This document shows positions 20,799 through 29,969 of a stretch of DNA of 64,000 nt, piece by piece. A model generated the notes under the pieces. The model saw nothing but the letters and a program-made list of their open reading frames with translations. It was not told where the DNA came from and did not search any database. Both the position numbers and the translations under genes were made by a program. The DNA comes from Deltaproteobacteria bacterium (lineage in GTDB: Bacteria; Desulfobacterota; Desulfobulbia; Desulfobulbales; Desulfurivibrionaceae): assembly GCA_021802645.1 (NCBI GenBank), contig JAJZRO010000011.1:23621-87620 (forward strand). Direction: 5' to 3'. Every line of letters begins with the position of its first letter. Within the stretch, counting starts at the first letter, position 1.

Positions 20799-20846
20799 AC
20801 ACGACAGGTTGTGTTGTGAAGCCCATTATTGCACAAGATGTGGTGT
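20799..20846 (-). promoter_or_regulatory. Pair of NrdR boxes upstream of nrdD
   Basis: ACACGACAGGTTGTGT (20799-20814) and GCACAAGATGTGGTGT (20831-20846) each match about 12 of 16 positions of the NrdR-box consensus, with intact ACAC/GTGT-type ends. Their centres are exactly 32 bases apart, three helical turns, the spacing typical of NrdR sites. They lie 72-120 bases before nrdD. Confidence 0.8.
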
Positions 20847-20931
20847 ACCGGTCAAGCGAAAAAAAGCGGGAAATGAAAAAAATGGTTTCGGGCGGCAAAA
20901 CAGGGAAATAGCGCGACAGACATGGGAATCC

Positions 20932-20948
20932 GCCCCATGGCATGGGGC
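20932..20948 (-). terminator. Hairpin after nadB
   Basis: GCCCCATG (20932-20939) pairs with CATGGGGC (20941-20948) 23 bases after the nadB stop. There is no T-run, so terminator function is uncertain. Confidence 0.35.
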
Positions 20949-20970
20949 AAATTCACCCCCAAAAGGTCCC

Positions 20971-22581
20971 CTATCGCCTGGCGATGATGGTGTCCTTTTT
21001 CCAGTGCCGGTCGTCGGGGCGGGGGTAGTCGAGGATGTAATGGAGGCCGCGCGACTCCTTGCGGATCAGGGCGCAGCGGACGATCAACTCGGAGACCTGG
21101 GCGATGTTCCGCAGCTCCACCAAGTCCGGGGTGAGGAGGTAGTCGCGGTAGTGCTGGTCCACCTCGGCGAGCATGGCGCCGAGGCGCTCCTTGACGAGCC
21201 CCAGCCTTTTTTCCTTGCGGACGATGCCCACGTAGTTCCACATCAGGCGGCGGATCTGATCCCAGTTGTGGGTGATGAGGATGCCCTCGTCGATGCGCTG
21301 GGCCTTACCGGCCCGCCACGCCGCGATAGGATGGTAGTGCTGGCTCGTAAGCCGCGGCCACTCCTCGGCGCACTGGTGCGCCGCCTGGTCGGCAAAGACC
21401 ACCGCCTCCAGCAGCGAATTGCTGGCCAGCCGGTTGCCGCCGTGCAGCCCGGTGCAGGCGGTCTCACCCAGGGCGTAGAGGTTTTCGAGGCTGGTGCGGC
21501 CCATGATGTCGGTGAGCACCCCACCGCACATGTAGTGGGCCGCCGGCACCACCGGAATCGGTTCCCTGGTGATGTCGATGCCGAGACCGAGGCAGGTGGT
21601 GTAAATGGTCGGGAAACGGTTTTTGAGGAATTCCGCCGGCTGGTGCGAGATGTCGAGATAGACGCAGTCGTCGCCGCTCGCCTTCATCTCCAGGTCGATG
21701 GCCCGGGCGACCTTGTCGCGGGTGGCGAGATCGCCCAGCGGATCGTACTTCTGCATGAAGGGATTGCCGCGCTCGTCGATGAGCCGCCCACCTTCCCCGC
21801 GCACCGCCTCGGAGATGAGGAAATTCTTGGTCCTCGGGTGAAAGAGGCAGGTGGGGTGGAACTGGACGAACTCCAGGTTGCCGACCCGGGCGCCGGCCCG
21901 CCAGGCCATGGCGATGCCGTCGCCGGTGGCGATGTCGGGGTTGGTGGTGTAGAGGTAGACCTTGCCGGCGCCGCCGGTGCAGAGTACGGTGACCCGGGCG
22001 AGCCAGGTCTCGATGGCGTTGCCCTGCCGGTTCAGGACATAGGCGCCGAGGCAGCGGTCGAGAAAGGGGTGGGTCGGCCGCACCCCGGCCTTGGAGCCGA
22101 TCAAGAGATCCACGGCCACGTGGTTTTCCAGCACCGTGATCCGCGGATTTTCCGCCACCCGCCGCAGAAGACCCTCCTCAATCTGTTTGCCGGTGAGGTC
22201 CATGGCGTGGGCAATGCGCCGGGCGGAGTGCCCTCCTTCCCGGCCCAGATCGAGGTGGTCGGCGTGGTTGCGGTCGTGCTGGAACTCGATGCCGAGGGCC
22301 ATGAGTTCGCGCACCCGGGCCGGGCCGTTCTCCACCACCATCCGCACCACATCCTCGTGGCAGAGACCGGCGCCAGAGGTGAGGGTGTCCTGGATATGGG
22401 CCTCGAAGGTATCCTCCGCCGAGAGCACCGCGGCAATGCCGCCCTGGGCGAGGTTGGTGGCGGTATCCACCCGCGCCTTTTTGGTGATGAGGGTCACCGT
22501 GCCCAGCCGGGCCGCCTTGAGGGCAAAGGAGAGGCCGGCGATGCCGCTGCCGATGACGAGAAAATCGGTGGTCTGTTCCAT
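20971..22581 (-). CDS. nadB: L-aspartate oxidase
   Basis: The 536-residue flavoprotein oxidises aspartate to iminoaspartate for NAD synthesis; in anaerobes fumarate serves as acceptor. The FAD-binding GSGIAGLSFALKA (about 11-23), the substrate region HYMCGGVLTD, and GLHGGNRLASNSLLE are typical of NadB within the succinate dehydrogenase/fumarate reductase flavoprotein family. The start is set at 22581 (MEQTTDFLVIGSG); an open frame runs 45 bases further upstream without homology. nadA and nadC are not adjacent. Confidence 0.95.
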   Translation of the reverse strand: MEQTTDFLVIGSGIAGLSFALKAARLGTVTLITKKARVDTATNLAQGGIAAVLSAEDTFEAHIQDTLTSGAGLCHEDVVRMVVENGPARVRELMALGIEFQHDRNHADHLDLGREGGHSARRIAHAMDLTGKQIEEGLLRRVAENPRITVLENHVAVDLLIGSKAGVRPTHPFLDRCLGAYVLNRQGNAIETWLARVTVLCTGGAGKVYLYTTNPDIATGDGIAMAWRAGARVGNLEFVQFHPTCLFHPRTKNFLISEAVRGEGGRLIDERGNPFMQKYDPLGDLATRDKVARAIDLEMKASGDDCVYLDISHQPAEFLKNRFPTIYTTCLGLGIDITREPIPVVPAAHYMCGGVLTDIMGRTSLENLYALGETACTGLHGGNRLASNSLLEAVVFADQAAHQCAEEWPRLTSQHYHPIAAWRAGKAQRIDEGILITHNWDQIRRLMWNYVGIVRKEKRLGLVKERLGAMLAEVDQHYRDYLLTPDLVELRNIAQVSELIVRCALIRKESRGLHYILDYPRPDDRHWKKDTIIARR

Positions 22582-22679
22582 GGTGGTATCACATCGGCCG
22601 GCGGGAAGGAGGAAGGCGGTTCCCAAGCGGCCTGGTTTCTGGTATGTATGGGGGCGTACTCGATTGATGGTCGCCCGTT

Positions 22680-22820
22680 TCCCTCGTTATCGTTCTCTTT
22701 CGGAAACGAAATTTTTCGTTCGAGTGCACGGCGCAAGGACGACGAAAAGGCGGAGCGTACACCTGCGTACGTGACCATTTTTCGGCAACCGCGCAACGCA
22801 GCCTTTTCGGACGAAAGGGC
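22680..22820. repeat. Structured intergenic repeat-like element
   Basis: The nadB/HAD divergent region (22582-22876, 295 bases) has no gene but is full of short inverted repeats: CGAAAAGGC (22743-22751) with GCCTTTTCG (22801-22809), CGTAC (22756-22760) with GTACG (22767-22771), and CGAAAAA-type arms around 22700 and 22784. The pattern of GTAC-rich core and GCGCAACGCA is reminiscent of dispersed intergenic elements seen in Deltaproteobacterial genomes, which I recall only in general terms. No promoter is assigned. Confidence 0.45.
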
Positions 22821-22876
22821 CGTTTCCTTCTGCCTCTTCTTTAGTCCGCCCGGCCCTGCTTGGCAAGGATTCTTCC

Positions 22877-23497
22877 ATGAGCGATCTCAAACTGGTGATC
22901 TTCGACTGCGACGGCGTCATGTTCGACTCCCGGGAGGCGAACCGCGTCTACTATAACCAGCTCCTCGCCCACTTCGGCCATCCACCCATGGACGCCGGGG
23001 AGCTCGACTATGTCCACGTCCATCACGTGATGGCCTCGGTGGGCCATATCTTCCGCCACTATCCCGACGAGATCGCGGCGGCCCATGCCTTTCGCCAGGA
23101 ACTCGACTACACCCCCTTCCTCCAGTACATGCTCATGGAGCCGGACCTCCGTGAATTTCTCGCCTTTCTGCGGCCAGGCCGCAAGACTGCGATCAGCACC
23201 AACCGCACCACCACCATGCCGGCCATCCTCGAACTTTTTGCGCTGGCGCCTCTCTTCGACAAAGTGGTCACCGCCCTGGACGTTTCCCGGCCCAAACCCG
23301 ACCCCGAGGCGCTCCACCAGATTCTGGGGCATTTCGACCTCGAGGCGGACGAGGCGATCTACATCGGCGATTCGGTGGTGGACGAGGAACACGCCAGGGC
23401 GGCGGGCATGCGCCTCATCGCCTTCAAGAATCCGGCCCTGGCGGCGGATTATCATGTAGAATGTTTCATGGAGATTGCCAAGCTCCCCATCTTCTAA
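22877..23497 (+). CDS. HAD-superfamily phosphatase
   Basis: The 206-residue protein has the HAD motif I FDCDGVMFDS with nucleophile D10 and acid D12, motif II near STNR (about 112), and motif III/IV KPDP...IYIGDSVVDEEHARAAGM (about 143-180). A helical cap follows motif I. It hydrolyses a small phosphate ester; the substrate is unknown (family includes phosphoglycolate-phosphatase-like enzymes). The next gene starts 12 bases later on the same strand. Confidence 0.9.
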   Translation: MSDLKLVIFDCDGVMFDSREANRVYYNQLLAHFGHPPMDAGELDYVHVHHVMASVGHIFRHYPDEIAAAHAFRQELDYTPFLQYMLMEPDLREFLAFLRPGRKTAISTNRTTTMPAILELFALAPLFDKVVTALDVSRPKPDPEALHQILGHFDLEADEAIYIGDSVVDEEHARAAGMRLIAFKNPALAADYHVECFMEIAKLPIF

Positions 23498-23509
23498 GAG
23501 GAGGGCGCG

Positions 23510-24016
23510 ATGAAACTGGAGATCACCCACGAGGTGCTGGTGGTGGGGCCGGATTTTCCCAAGAGCCGCGACTATGCCTTGCGCTTTTTTGCCAAGACCC
23601 CGCTGGTGCGCTACGATACGGTCACAGTTGATGAGGCAGCCTCCTGCCCGGCCACCCACCCCGATTTCTGGCCGCGGGTGGAGGCGGGGGTGCGCCAGAA
23701 CCAGGAGGTGCTGCGCGACCTCATCGCTGAGTTAAAGGAGAGCGGGCTGCGCGGGCTCGATGACCTGCTCACCCTGTCCAAGGGCTACCAGAGCAAGCTT
23801 GTCCACACGGTGGCCCATCTGGTGGACGGTTTCTTCGGCATCGACACGGTCTTTTACAACCTGGCCGAGGATTCCCACGGCCTCTCGTCGCAGTTTCGCC
23901 CGGAGATTCTCGGCAACCCCGACGACTACTGGTTGCTGCGCATCCACGCCGAACTCCGGGTCAAGGAACGAGAATCGCTGGTCGCCTCGCTGCGTCGCTT
24001 CGAAACCGGAAAATAA
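23510..24016 (+). CDS. Conserved hypothetical protein downstream of HAD gene
   Basis: The 168-residue protein starts 12 bases after the HAD phosphatase with a GAGGAGGGCGCG site, so the pair is an operon. It is a soluble alpha/beta protein with no recognised domain; motifs such as LSKGYQSKLVHTVAHLVDGFFGIDTVFYN in its middle (split over residues 90-118) suggest a conserved helical core. No function can be given. It converges with the CooT/His-rich pair with a two-base gap. Confidence 0.8.
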   Translation: MKLEITHEVLVVGPDFPKSRDYALRFFAKTPLVRYDTVTVDEAASCPATHPDFWPRVEAGVRQNQEVLRDLIAELKESGLRGLDDLLTLSKGYQSKLVHTVAHLVDGFFGIDTVFYNLAEDSHGLSSQFRPEILGNPDDYWLLRIHAELRVKERESLVASLRRFETGK

Positions 24017-24018
24017 CG

Positions 24019-24288
24019 CTATTCGTGATGCTGGCCGTGCTCGTGGCCGTGGTGATGGTGGTGGCCGCCCGTGGCCGGGCCGCCCAACTTGACCAGCGCC
24101 TCGGAAAGCAGGGCATCGGCCTCGTGCATGATGCCGATCGCCTTGTCGATGAGCCCGGCCTCGGTAATGAGCCCTTCCTGCCGGGCCGCGTCCGCCCACT
24201 TCTTGAATTCGTGGGCATGGCCGTGGTTGTGCTCCAGCCAGTGCGGAATCAGCACCTGCAACTTCTCCTTGGTCGTCTTCTCGTCCAT
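24019..24288 (-). CDS. His-rich small protein (DUF8180-like), metal-binding candidate
   Basis: The 89-residue protein is helical with a conserved-looking HWLEHNHGHAHEFKKWA segment (16-32) and a C-terminal tail holding nine His in the last 15 residues. Such tails bind nickel, cobalt, copper or zinc. It starts one base after the CooT-like gene ends, so the two are co-translated and probably act together in nickel storage or delivery. Family name is from memory of the HxxxH pattern; the metal is inferred. Confidence 0.75.
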   Translation of the reverse strand: MDEKTTKEKLQVLIPHWLEHNHGHAHEFKKWADAARQEGLITEAGLIDKAIGIMHEADALLSEALVKLGGPATGGHHHHHGHEHGQHHE

Positions 24289-24289
24289 G

Positions 24290-24490
24290 TCAGTGGTCCT
24301 TGCAGGCTGCGAGCGTCACCGTGCCGCTCATGAAGTCGATGCGGGTCACCATGGCGTGGGGCACCACTTTGGGCGTCTCAAAGAGGGCGCTGACACTGAC
24401 CCCTTCTTCCGTCACCTCCAGCAGCGAGGCATTGTCGAGGATCGTTTCCTGCTCGCCCGCTTTTTCTAGCACTACCCGCATCTGGCACAT
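24290..24490 (-). CDS. cooT: CooT family nickel-binding protein
   Basis: The 66-residue protein begins MCQM and shows the pattern of CooT: Cys2 as nickel ligand, a small SH3-like beta fold, and a conserved V.L..LFE..K.V..A...ID.M motif. CooT helps insert nickel into carbon monoxide dehydrogenase. No CODH gene is in the window, but the C1 block at 35-41 kb makes a CODH elsewhere plausible. The His-rich gene follows directly. AGGAATGGT precedes the ATG. Confidence 0.85.
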   Translation of the reverse strand: MCQMRVVLEKAGEQETILDNASLLEVTEEGVSVSALFETPKVVPHAMVTRIDFMSGTVTLAACKDH

Positions 24491-24615
24491 ACCATTCCTC
24501 CCTGGCGTGGACTCTCGTTGCCCTGCGGCCCACCCTTGTGGTAGAGATACAAAAAAGCGGCGCGGCGCGCAATGGATTCCTGGGCCGCGCCGACGTCACC
24601 GAAAAGGGGGAAACC

Positions 24616-25017
24616 ATGCTCGTCGATCTTGCCCAGATCCGTCATCTGCTCACCACCAGCCGCACCATTGCGGTGGTGGGCCTCTCCCCCAAGGAGTCGC
24701 GGCCCAGCAATCAGGTGGCCCGCTACCTCATCAGCGCGGGTTTCCGGGTCTTCCCGGTCAACCCTGGCCAGGAGACGATTCTCGGCCTGCCCTGTTACCC
24801 GGACCTTGCCGCCATCCCCGAGTCGGTGGAGATCGTCGACATCTTCCGCAAACCAGAGGAGGTGGGGCCGGTGGTGGACGAGGCGATCAAGATCGGCGCC
24901 AAGGCGGTGTGGATGCAGGAGGGGATCGTCAACGAGGCCGCGGCCGCCAAGGCCAGAGCCGCCGGTCTGGTCGTGGTCATGGACCGCTGCATCAAGATCG
25001 ACCACCAGCACCTGTAG
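24616..25017 (+). CDS. CoA-binding (Rossmann) protein
   Basis: The 133-residue protein is a single CoA-binding domain of the YccU type: TIAVVGLSPKESRPSNQVARYL (split, residues 16-37) is the nucleotide loop, and KAVWMQEGIVNE plus DRCIKIDH near the C-terminus are the other family marks. It resembles the N-terminal part of ADP-forming acyl-CoA synthetases but lacks their ligase domains; its role is unknown. The start at 24616 is supported by AAAAGGGGGAAACC; the open frame further upstream is not conserved. Confidence 0.9.
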   Translation: MLVDLAQIRHLLTTSRTIAVVGLSPKESRPSNQVARYLISAGFRVFPVNPGQETILGLPCYPDLAAIPESVEIVDIFRKPEEVGPVVDEAIKIGAKAVWMQEGIVNEAAAAKARAAGLVVVMDRCIKIDHQHL

Positions 25018-25055
25018 GCCATGCCGTCCGCCGTTGCCTTCCATCCCCTGTTGCC

Positions 25056-25084
25056 TTGACTTTTCGCGGCAAACGGGATAAAAA
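25056..25084 (+). promoter_or_regulatory. Sigma70-type promoter of hisS-aspS
   Basis: TTGACT (25056-25061), a 17-base spacer and TAAAAA (25079-25084) lie 63 bases before hisS. The AAGGATTATTATC site follows near the ATG. Confidence 0.55.
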
Positions 25085-25146
25085 ACCATCCTTTTGATTC
25101 CGCGCCATTTTGCGGCGCTGACCGACGTTCATTAAGGATTATTATC

Positions 25147-26424
25147 ATGCAGGCCCTGAAAGGCTTCAAGGATATCCTGCCCGACGAAAGCCCCACCTGG
25201 CAGTGGGTGGAGGCCACGGCCCGCTCGGTGTTCCACCGTTTCGGCTTCGGCGAGATCAAGGTGCCGATCCTGGAGAAGACCGAGCTCTTTGCCCGCTCCA
25301 TCGGCGAGGCCACCGACATCGTCGAAAAGGAGATGTACACCTTCATCGACCGCAACGGCGAGCAGATCACCATGCGGCCGGAGGGCACCGCTTCGGTCTT
25401 GCGCGCCTTTATCGAGCACAACCTCCAGGCGCGCCAGCCGCTGACCAAGCTCTACACCATCGGCCCGATGTTCCGCCACGAGCGGCCGCAGAAGGGGCGG
25501 CTCCGCCAGTTCCACCAGATGAGCGTCGAGGCCATCGGCTCCGACCACCCGCGCCTCGATGCCGAGATCATCGCCATGGCCTGGCAGCTCTTGGCCGAAC
25601 TCGGCCTCTCCGCCTCGCTCCAGATCAACTCCCTGGGTTGCCCGGCCTGCCGGCCTGCCTACCGCCAGGCCCTGCTCGACTTCCTCGCCGCCCGCCAGGA
25701 CAAGGTGTGCGACGACTGCAAGCGGAGAAGCGCCACCAACCCCCTGCGGGTGCTCGACTGCAAGAGTGCCCATTGCCAGGAACAGTATCAGGGCGCGCCC
25801 ATGATCCTCGACCATCTCTGCGCTGGCTGTGCGGAACACTTTGCCGCGGTGAAAAGCAGCCTCGACCAGCTCGGCATCCCTTACGGGGTGAACGGCTTCA
25901 TGGTGCGGGGACTTGACTACTACACCCGCACCACCTTCGAGTTGCTTACCAATGCCCTCGGCGCCCAGAGCGCGGTCGGGGCCGGCGGCCGTTACGACGG
26001 CCTCATCGAGCAACTCGGCGGTCCCAAGCTGCCCGGCATCGGCTTTGCCATGGGCATGGAGCGCCTCACCCTGCTGCTGGAGCAGCAGAATGGCGGCGCG
26101 ACCCCGAGCCAGGGAATCGACTGCTTCGTCGCCGCCCTCGGCGACGCGGCCCTCGAGCGCGCCTTTTCGCTCCTTCATGCCCTGCGGGGTAAAGGAGTGA
26201 AAGCAGCCATGGACCTCGAGGGCAAAAGCCTGAAGAGCCAGATGAAGCAGGCCGACCGCCTGCAGGCCCGCTACACCCTCATCCTCGGCGAGGAGGAACT
26301 GGCCAAGGGCGAGGCAATGCTGCGCGACATGGCCACCAAAGCGCAAGAAAACATCTCCATGAGCGCGGACAACGCGGCCATGGCCACCACGATATTGACG
26401 AAAATCCATCCAGAGCAGAAATAA
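25147..26424 (+). CDS. hisS: Histidine--tRNA ligase
   Basis: The 425-residue class II synthetase charges tRNA-His. The N-terminal [11 protein letters not shown], motif 2 ([22 protein letters not shown], split over 100-121), the histidine loop ([11 protein letters not shown] near 257-267) and GAGGRYDGL near 278 are diagnostic. aspS starts 11 bases after its stop, a common pairing in Desulfobacterota. Length is normal. Confidence 0.98.
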   Translation: MQALKGFKDILPDESPTWQWVEATARSVFHRFGFGEIKVPILEKTELFARSIGEATDIVEKEMYTFIDRNGEQITMRPEGTASVLRAFIEHNLQARQPLTKLYTIGPMFRHERPQKGRLRQFHQMSVEAIGSDHPRLDAEIIAMAWQLLAELGLSASLQINSLGCPACRPAYRQALLDFLAARQDKVCDDCKRRSATNPLRVLDCKSAHCQEQYQGAPMILDHLCAGCAEHFAAVKSSLDQLGIPYGVNGFMVRGLDYYTRTTFELLTNALGAQSAVGAGGRYDGLIEQLGGPKLPGIGFAMGMERLTLLLEQQNGGATPSQGIDCFVAALGDAALERAFSLLHALRGKGVKAAMDLEGKSLKSQMKQADRLQARYTLILGEEELAKGEAMLRDMATKAQENISMSADNAAMATTILTKIHPEQK

Positions 26425-26435
26425 AGGAGCCCCAT

Positions 26436-28220
<1,785 letters not shown>

Positions 28221-28302
28221 GAAAGGCAAAAGGGAGAAATCAAAAGGCAAAAAGGGCGGACTGTTTTTACTTTTGACTTTTGCCCCTTGCCTTTTGCCTT
28301 CG
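28221..28302. repeat. A-rich inverted repeat, copy A
   Basis: Left arm GAAAGGCAAAAGGG... (28221-28255) pairs with a right arm ending CTTGCCTTTTGCCTTC (28261-28301); the loop holds GGCGGACTGTTTT. It belongs to a four-copy family in this window (others at 34791, 35318 and 38284) and separates the converging aspS and HEAT genes, so it can act as a bidirectional terminator. Confidence 0.75.
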
Positions 28303-28305
28303 CCG

Positions 28306-28698
28306 TCAGGCGCCTAGGTAGTCGCCCACGATCTCCCGGATCTGCGGCTCGGAATCGTTGCGAAGCGTTGCCAGCAGAGCCAGTGATTCCGGGGTGTTGA
28401 TGAGGCCGAGGATGTTGGCCGCCTCGCCGCGAATCCAGGGGATGGGCTCGGTGAGGAGCGCCTTAAGGGAGGGAATGGCCAGGATCACCTCATTGGGCCG
28501 TTCTTCCCGCATCGTCTCGAAGAGCACCGCCACCCCCACCCGCACCATGAAACGCTCGTCGCGCAGCAAGCCCCCCGTCAGGCGGTAGAGACTCGGGTCC
28601 TGACGCACCATGGCCATGATGTTTTCCACGTGGCCCATTTCGAGGAAGTCGGCCATCACCTGCCGCAGTTCCTGATCCGCTGCTGTTTCCTTTTCCAT
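28306..28698 (-). CDS. HEAT-repeat protein
   Basis: The 130-residue protein is a run of about three HEAT-like helical repeats (for example RFMVRVGVAVLFETM and PWIRGEAANILGLINTPESL), a binding scaffold without catalytic residues. The last repeat (PQIREIVGDYLGA) ends the chain. GGAGGGCGCGT precedes the ATG. It diverges from the decaheme gene; its partner is unknown. Confidence 0.85.
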   Translation of the reverse strand: MEKETAADQELRQVMADFLEMGHVENIMAMVRQDPSLYRLTGGLLRDERFMVRVGVAVLFETMREERPNEVILAIPSLKALLTEPIPWIRGEAANILGLINTPESLALLATLRNDSEPQIREIVGDYLGA

Positions 28699-29045
28699 AC
28701 GCGCCCTCCACGCTTGGCCCCCTGTCTCATACCGATTTTACGCCGTCGCTGTCAACCCTCTTATGGTCATGCCTTTTCCGTTGCCGCGACCCCACCGGTT
28801 GGGATCATAGCGTCATAGTCATCACACCCCAATCTCGTTTCATGGTCCATGGTGGCTGCACCACAGTGTAGCACCCGCGCAATGAATGGTTAAGTGCTTC
28901 GTTTTATTCTTAACCACTTGTTTTTTTTGTTACTTTATCTTGACATTGGCGTTCCTATATTGCGAGATTGTCACAAGGGGAGCAGCCGACACGGATCGTG
29001 GCGGCGTTTTAGGTGGTTTTCACCAACAGAGAGAGGAGAACACGC
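28699..29045. other. Intergenic region upstream of the decaheme operon
   Basis: These 347 bases hold no gene. TGGTTAAG (28887-28894) and CTTAACCA (28909-28916) form an inverted repeat, and a perfect TTGACA (28940-28945) lies 100 bases before the cytochrome start, although no -10 is found at the right distance (TATATT is too near). A T-rich run precedes it. Regulation of the electron conduit probably acts here. Confidence 0.45.
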
Positions 29046-29957
29046 ATGCAACACACCATCTTGCGACGTCTGCGGACGTACGCCCGGAAAACGGCCATGG
29101 GATTGGGAGCGGCCGGGGCGATTGCGGTGCTGGCCGGGGCGACACCGGCAACCTCCGCCACTGGGGGGGCGCCCTGCGCCGACTGCCACGACAAAGCAGT
29201 TGCCGCCTTCGAATCCTCCTTCCACGCCAAAATCTGGCAGGGCGCCAACGGCTGCCCATCCTGCCACGGAACAACTGATCAGCACCTGAACGATCCCTCC
29301 AAGAAAACCATCATCTCCTTCAGCAAAGACGGCGGCCGCACTGCCGAGGAACTCTCCAAGCAGTGCCTCGAGTGTCATCAAAAAACATCCGCTCAGCTGG
29401 CCATGTGGGACATGGGCGCGCACAAGAAGAATGATGTCGCCTGCGTTTCCTGCCACAAAATCCATCAACCCCGTCCGGCCGTCAACCAGCCGACCGTCTG
29501 CTTCACCTGCCACCGGGATGTGCGTTCCGATGCCAACAAGATGTCGCACCACCCGATCATCGAGGGCAAGGTCAAGTGTTCTGACTGCCACAATCCCCAC
29601 GGCACCCTGTCGAAGCACATGATCAATGCCGAAAGCGTCAACCAGCTCTGCTACAAATGCCATGCCGACAAGCGTGGCCCCTGGATATGGGAACACCCCC
29701 CGGTGGAGGAAAACTGCGCCATCTGCCACACCCCCCATGGCAGTCGGCATGAAACGCTGCTGGTGGATAAGGTGGTTAACCTTTGCGAGGATTGTCATGA
29801 CATTGAAGGCGCTGGAACCCATGAAAGTGCGGTCAACACTGCAGCCAACATGTTCAGTGCCGCAAGCAGTTCAAAGCGCGTTTCTGCCCGTGGTTGTATC
29901 GAGTGCCATCATGCGATCCATGGCTCCTCCAACTTCAAACGATCCTTCACTCGATAA
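29046..29957 (+). CDS. DmsE/MtrA-type decaheme c-type cytochrome
   Basis: The 303-residue protein has a signal peptide (about 1-38, ending TSA) and exactly ten CxxCH haem-binding motifs, the first CADCH near 45 and the last CIECH near 283. Count, spacing and length fit MtrA/DmsE periplasmic decahemes that plug into an outer-membrane barrel and carry electrons across the outer membrane. The barrel gene follows 12 bases later. GAGAGGAGAACACGC precedes the ATG at 29046. I find no outer-surface cytochrome (MtrC/OmcA) next to it. Confidence 0.95.
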   Translation: MQHTILRRLRTYARKTAMGLGAAGAIAVLAGATPATSATGGAPCADCHDKAVAAFESSFHAKIWQGANGCPSCHGTTDQHLNDPSKKTIISFSKDGGRTAEELSKQCLECHQKTSAQLAMWDMGAHKKNDVACVSCHKIHQPRPAVNQPTVCFTCHRDVRSDANKMSHHPIIEGKVKCSDCHNPHGTLSKHMINAESVNQLCYKCHADKRGPWIWEHPPVEENCAICHTPHGSRHETLLVDKVVNLCEDCHDIEGAGTHESAVNTAANMFSAASSSKRVSARGCIECHHAIHGSSNFKRSFTR

Positions 29958-29969
29958 AGGAGGCAGGCA

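Noticed and set aside
18729..20819. Very long open frame opposite nrdD (plus strand), and similar long frames opposite icd, fdhA, ligA and the RACo-like gene
   Set aside because: They mirror GC-rich coding strands in other frames, have no conserved motifs, and the opposite genes are certain.
28940..28968. Sigma54 promoter (TGGC ... TTGC) before the decaheme gene
   Set aside because: The GG and GC elements are two bases too far apart, and the TTGACA nearby lacks a properly spaced -10.
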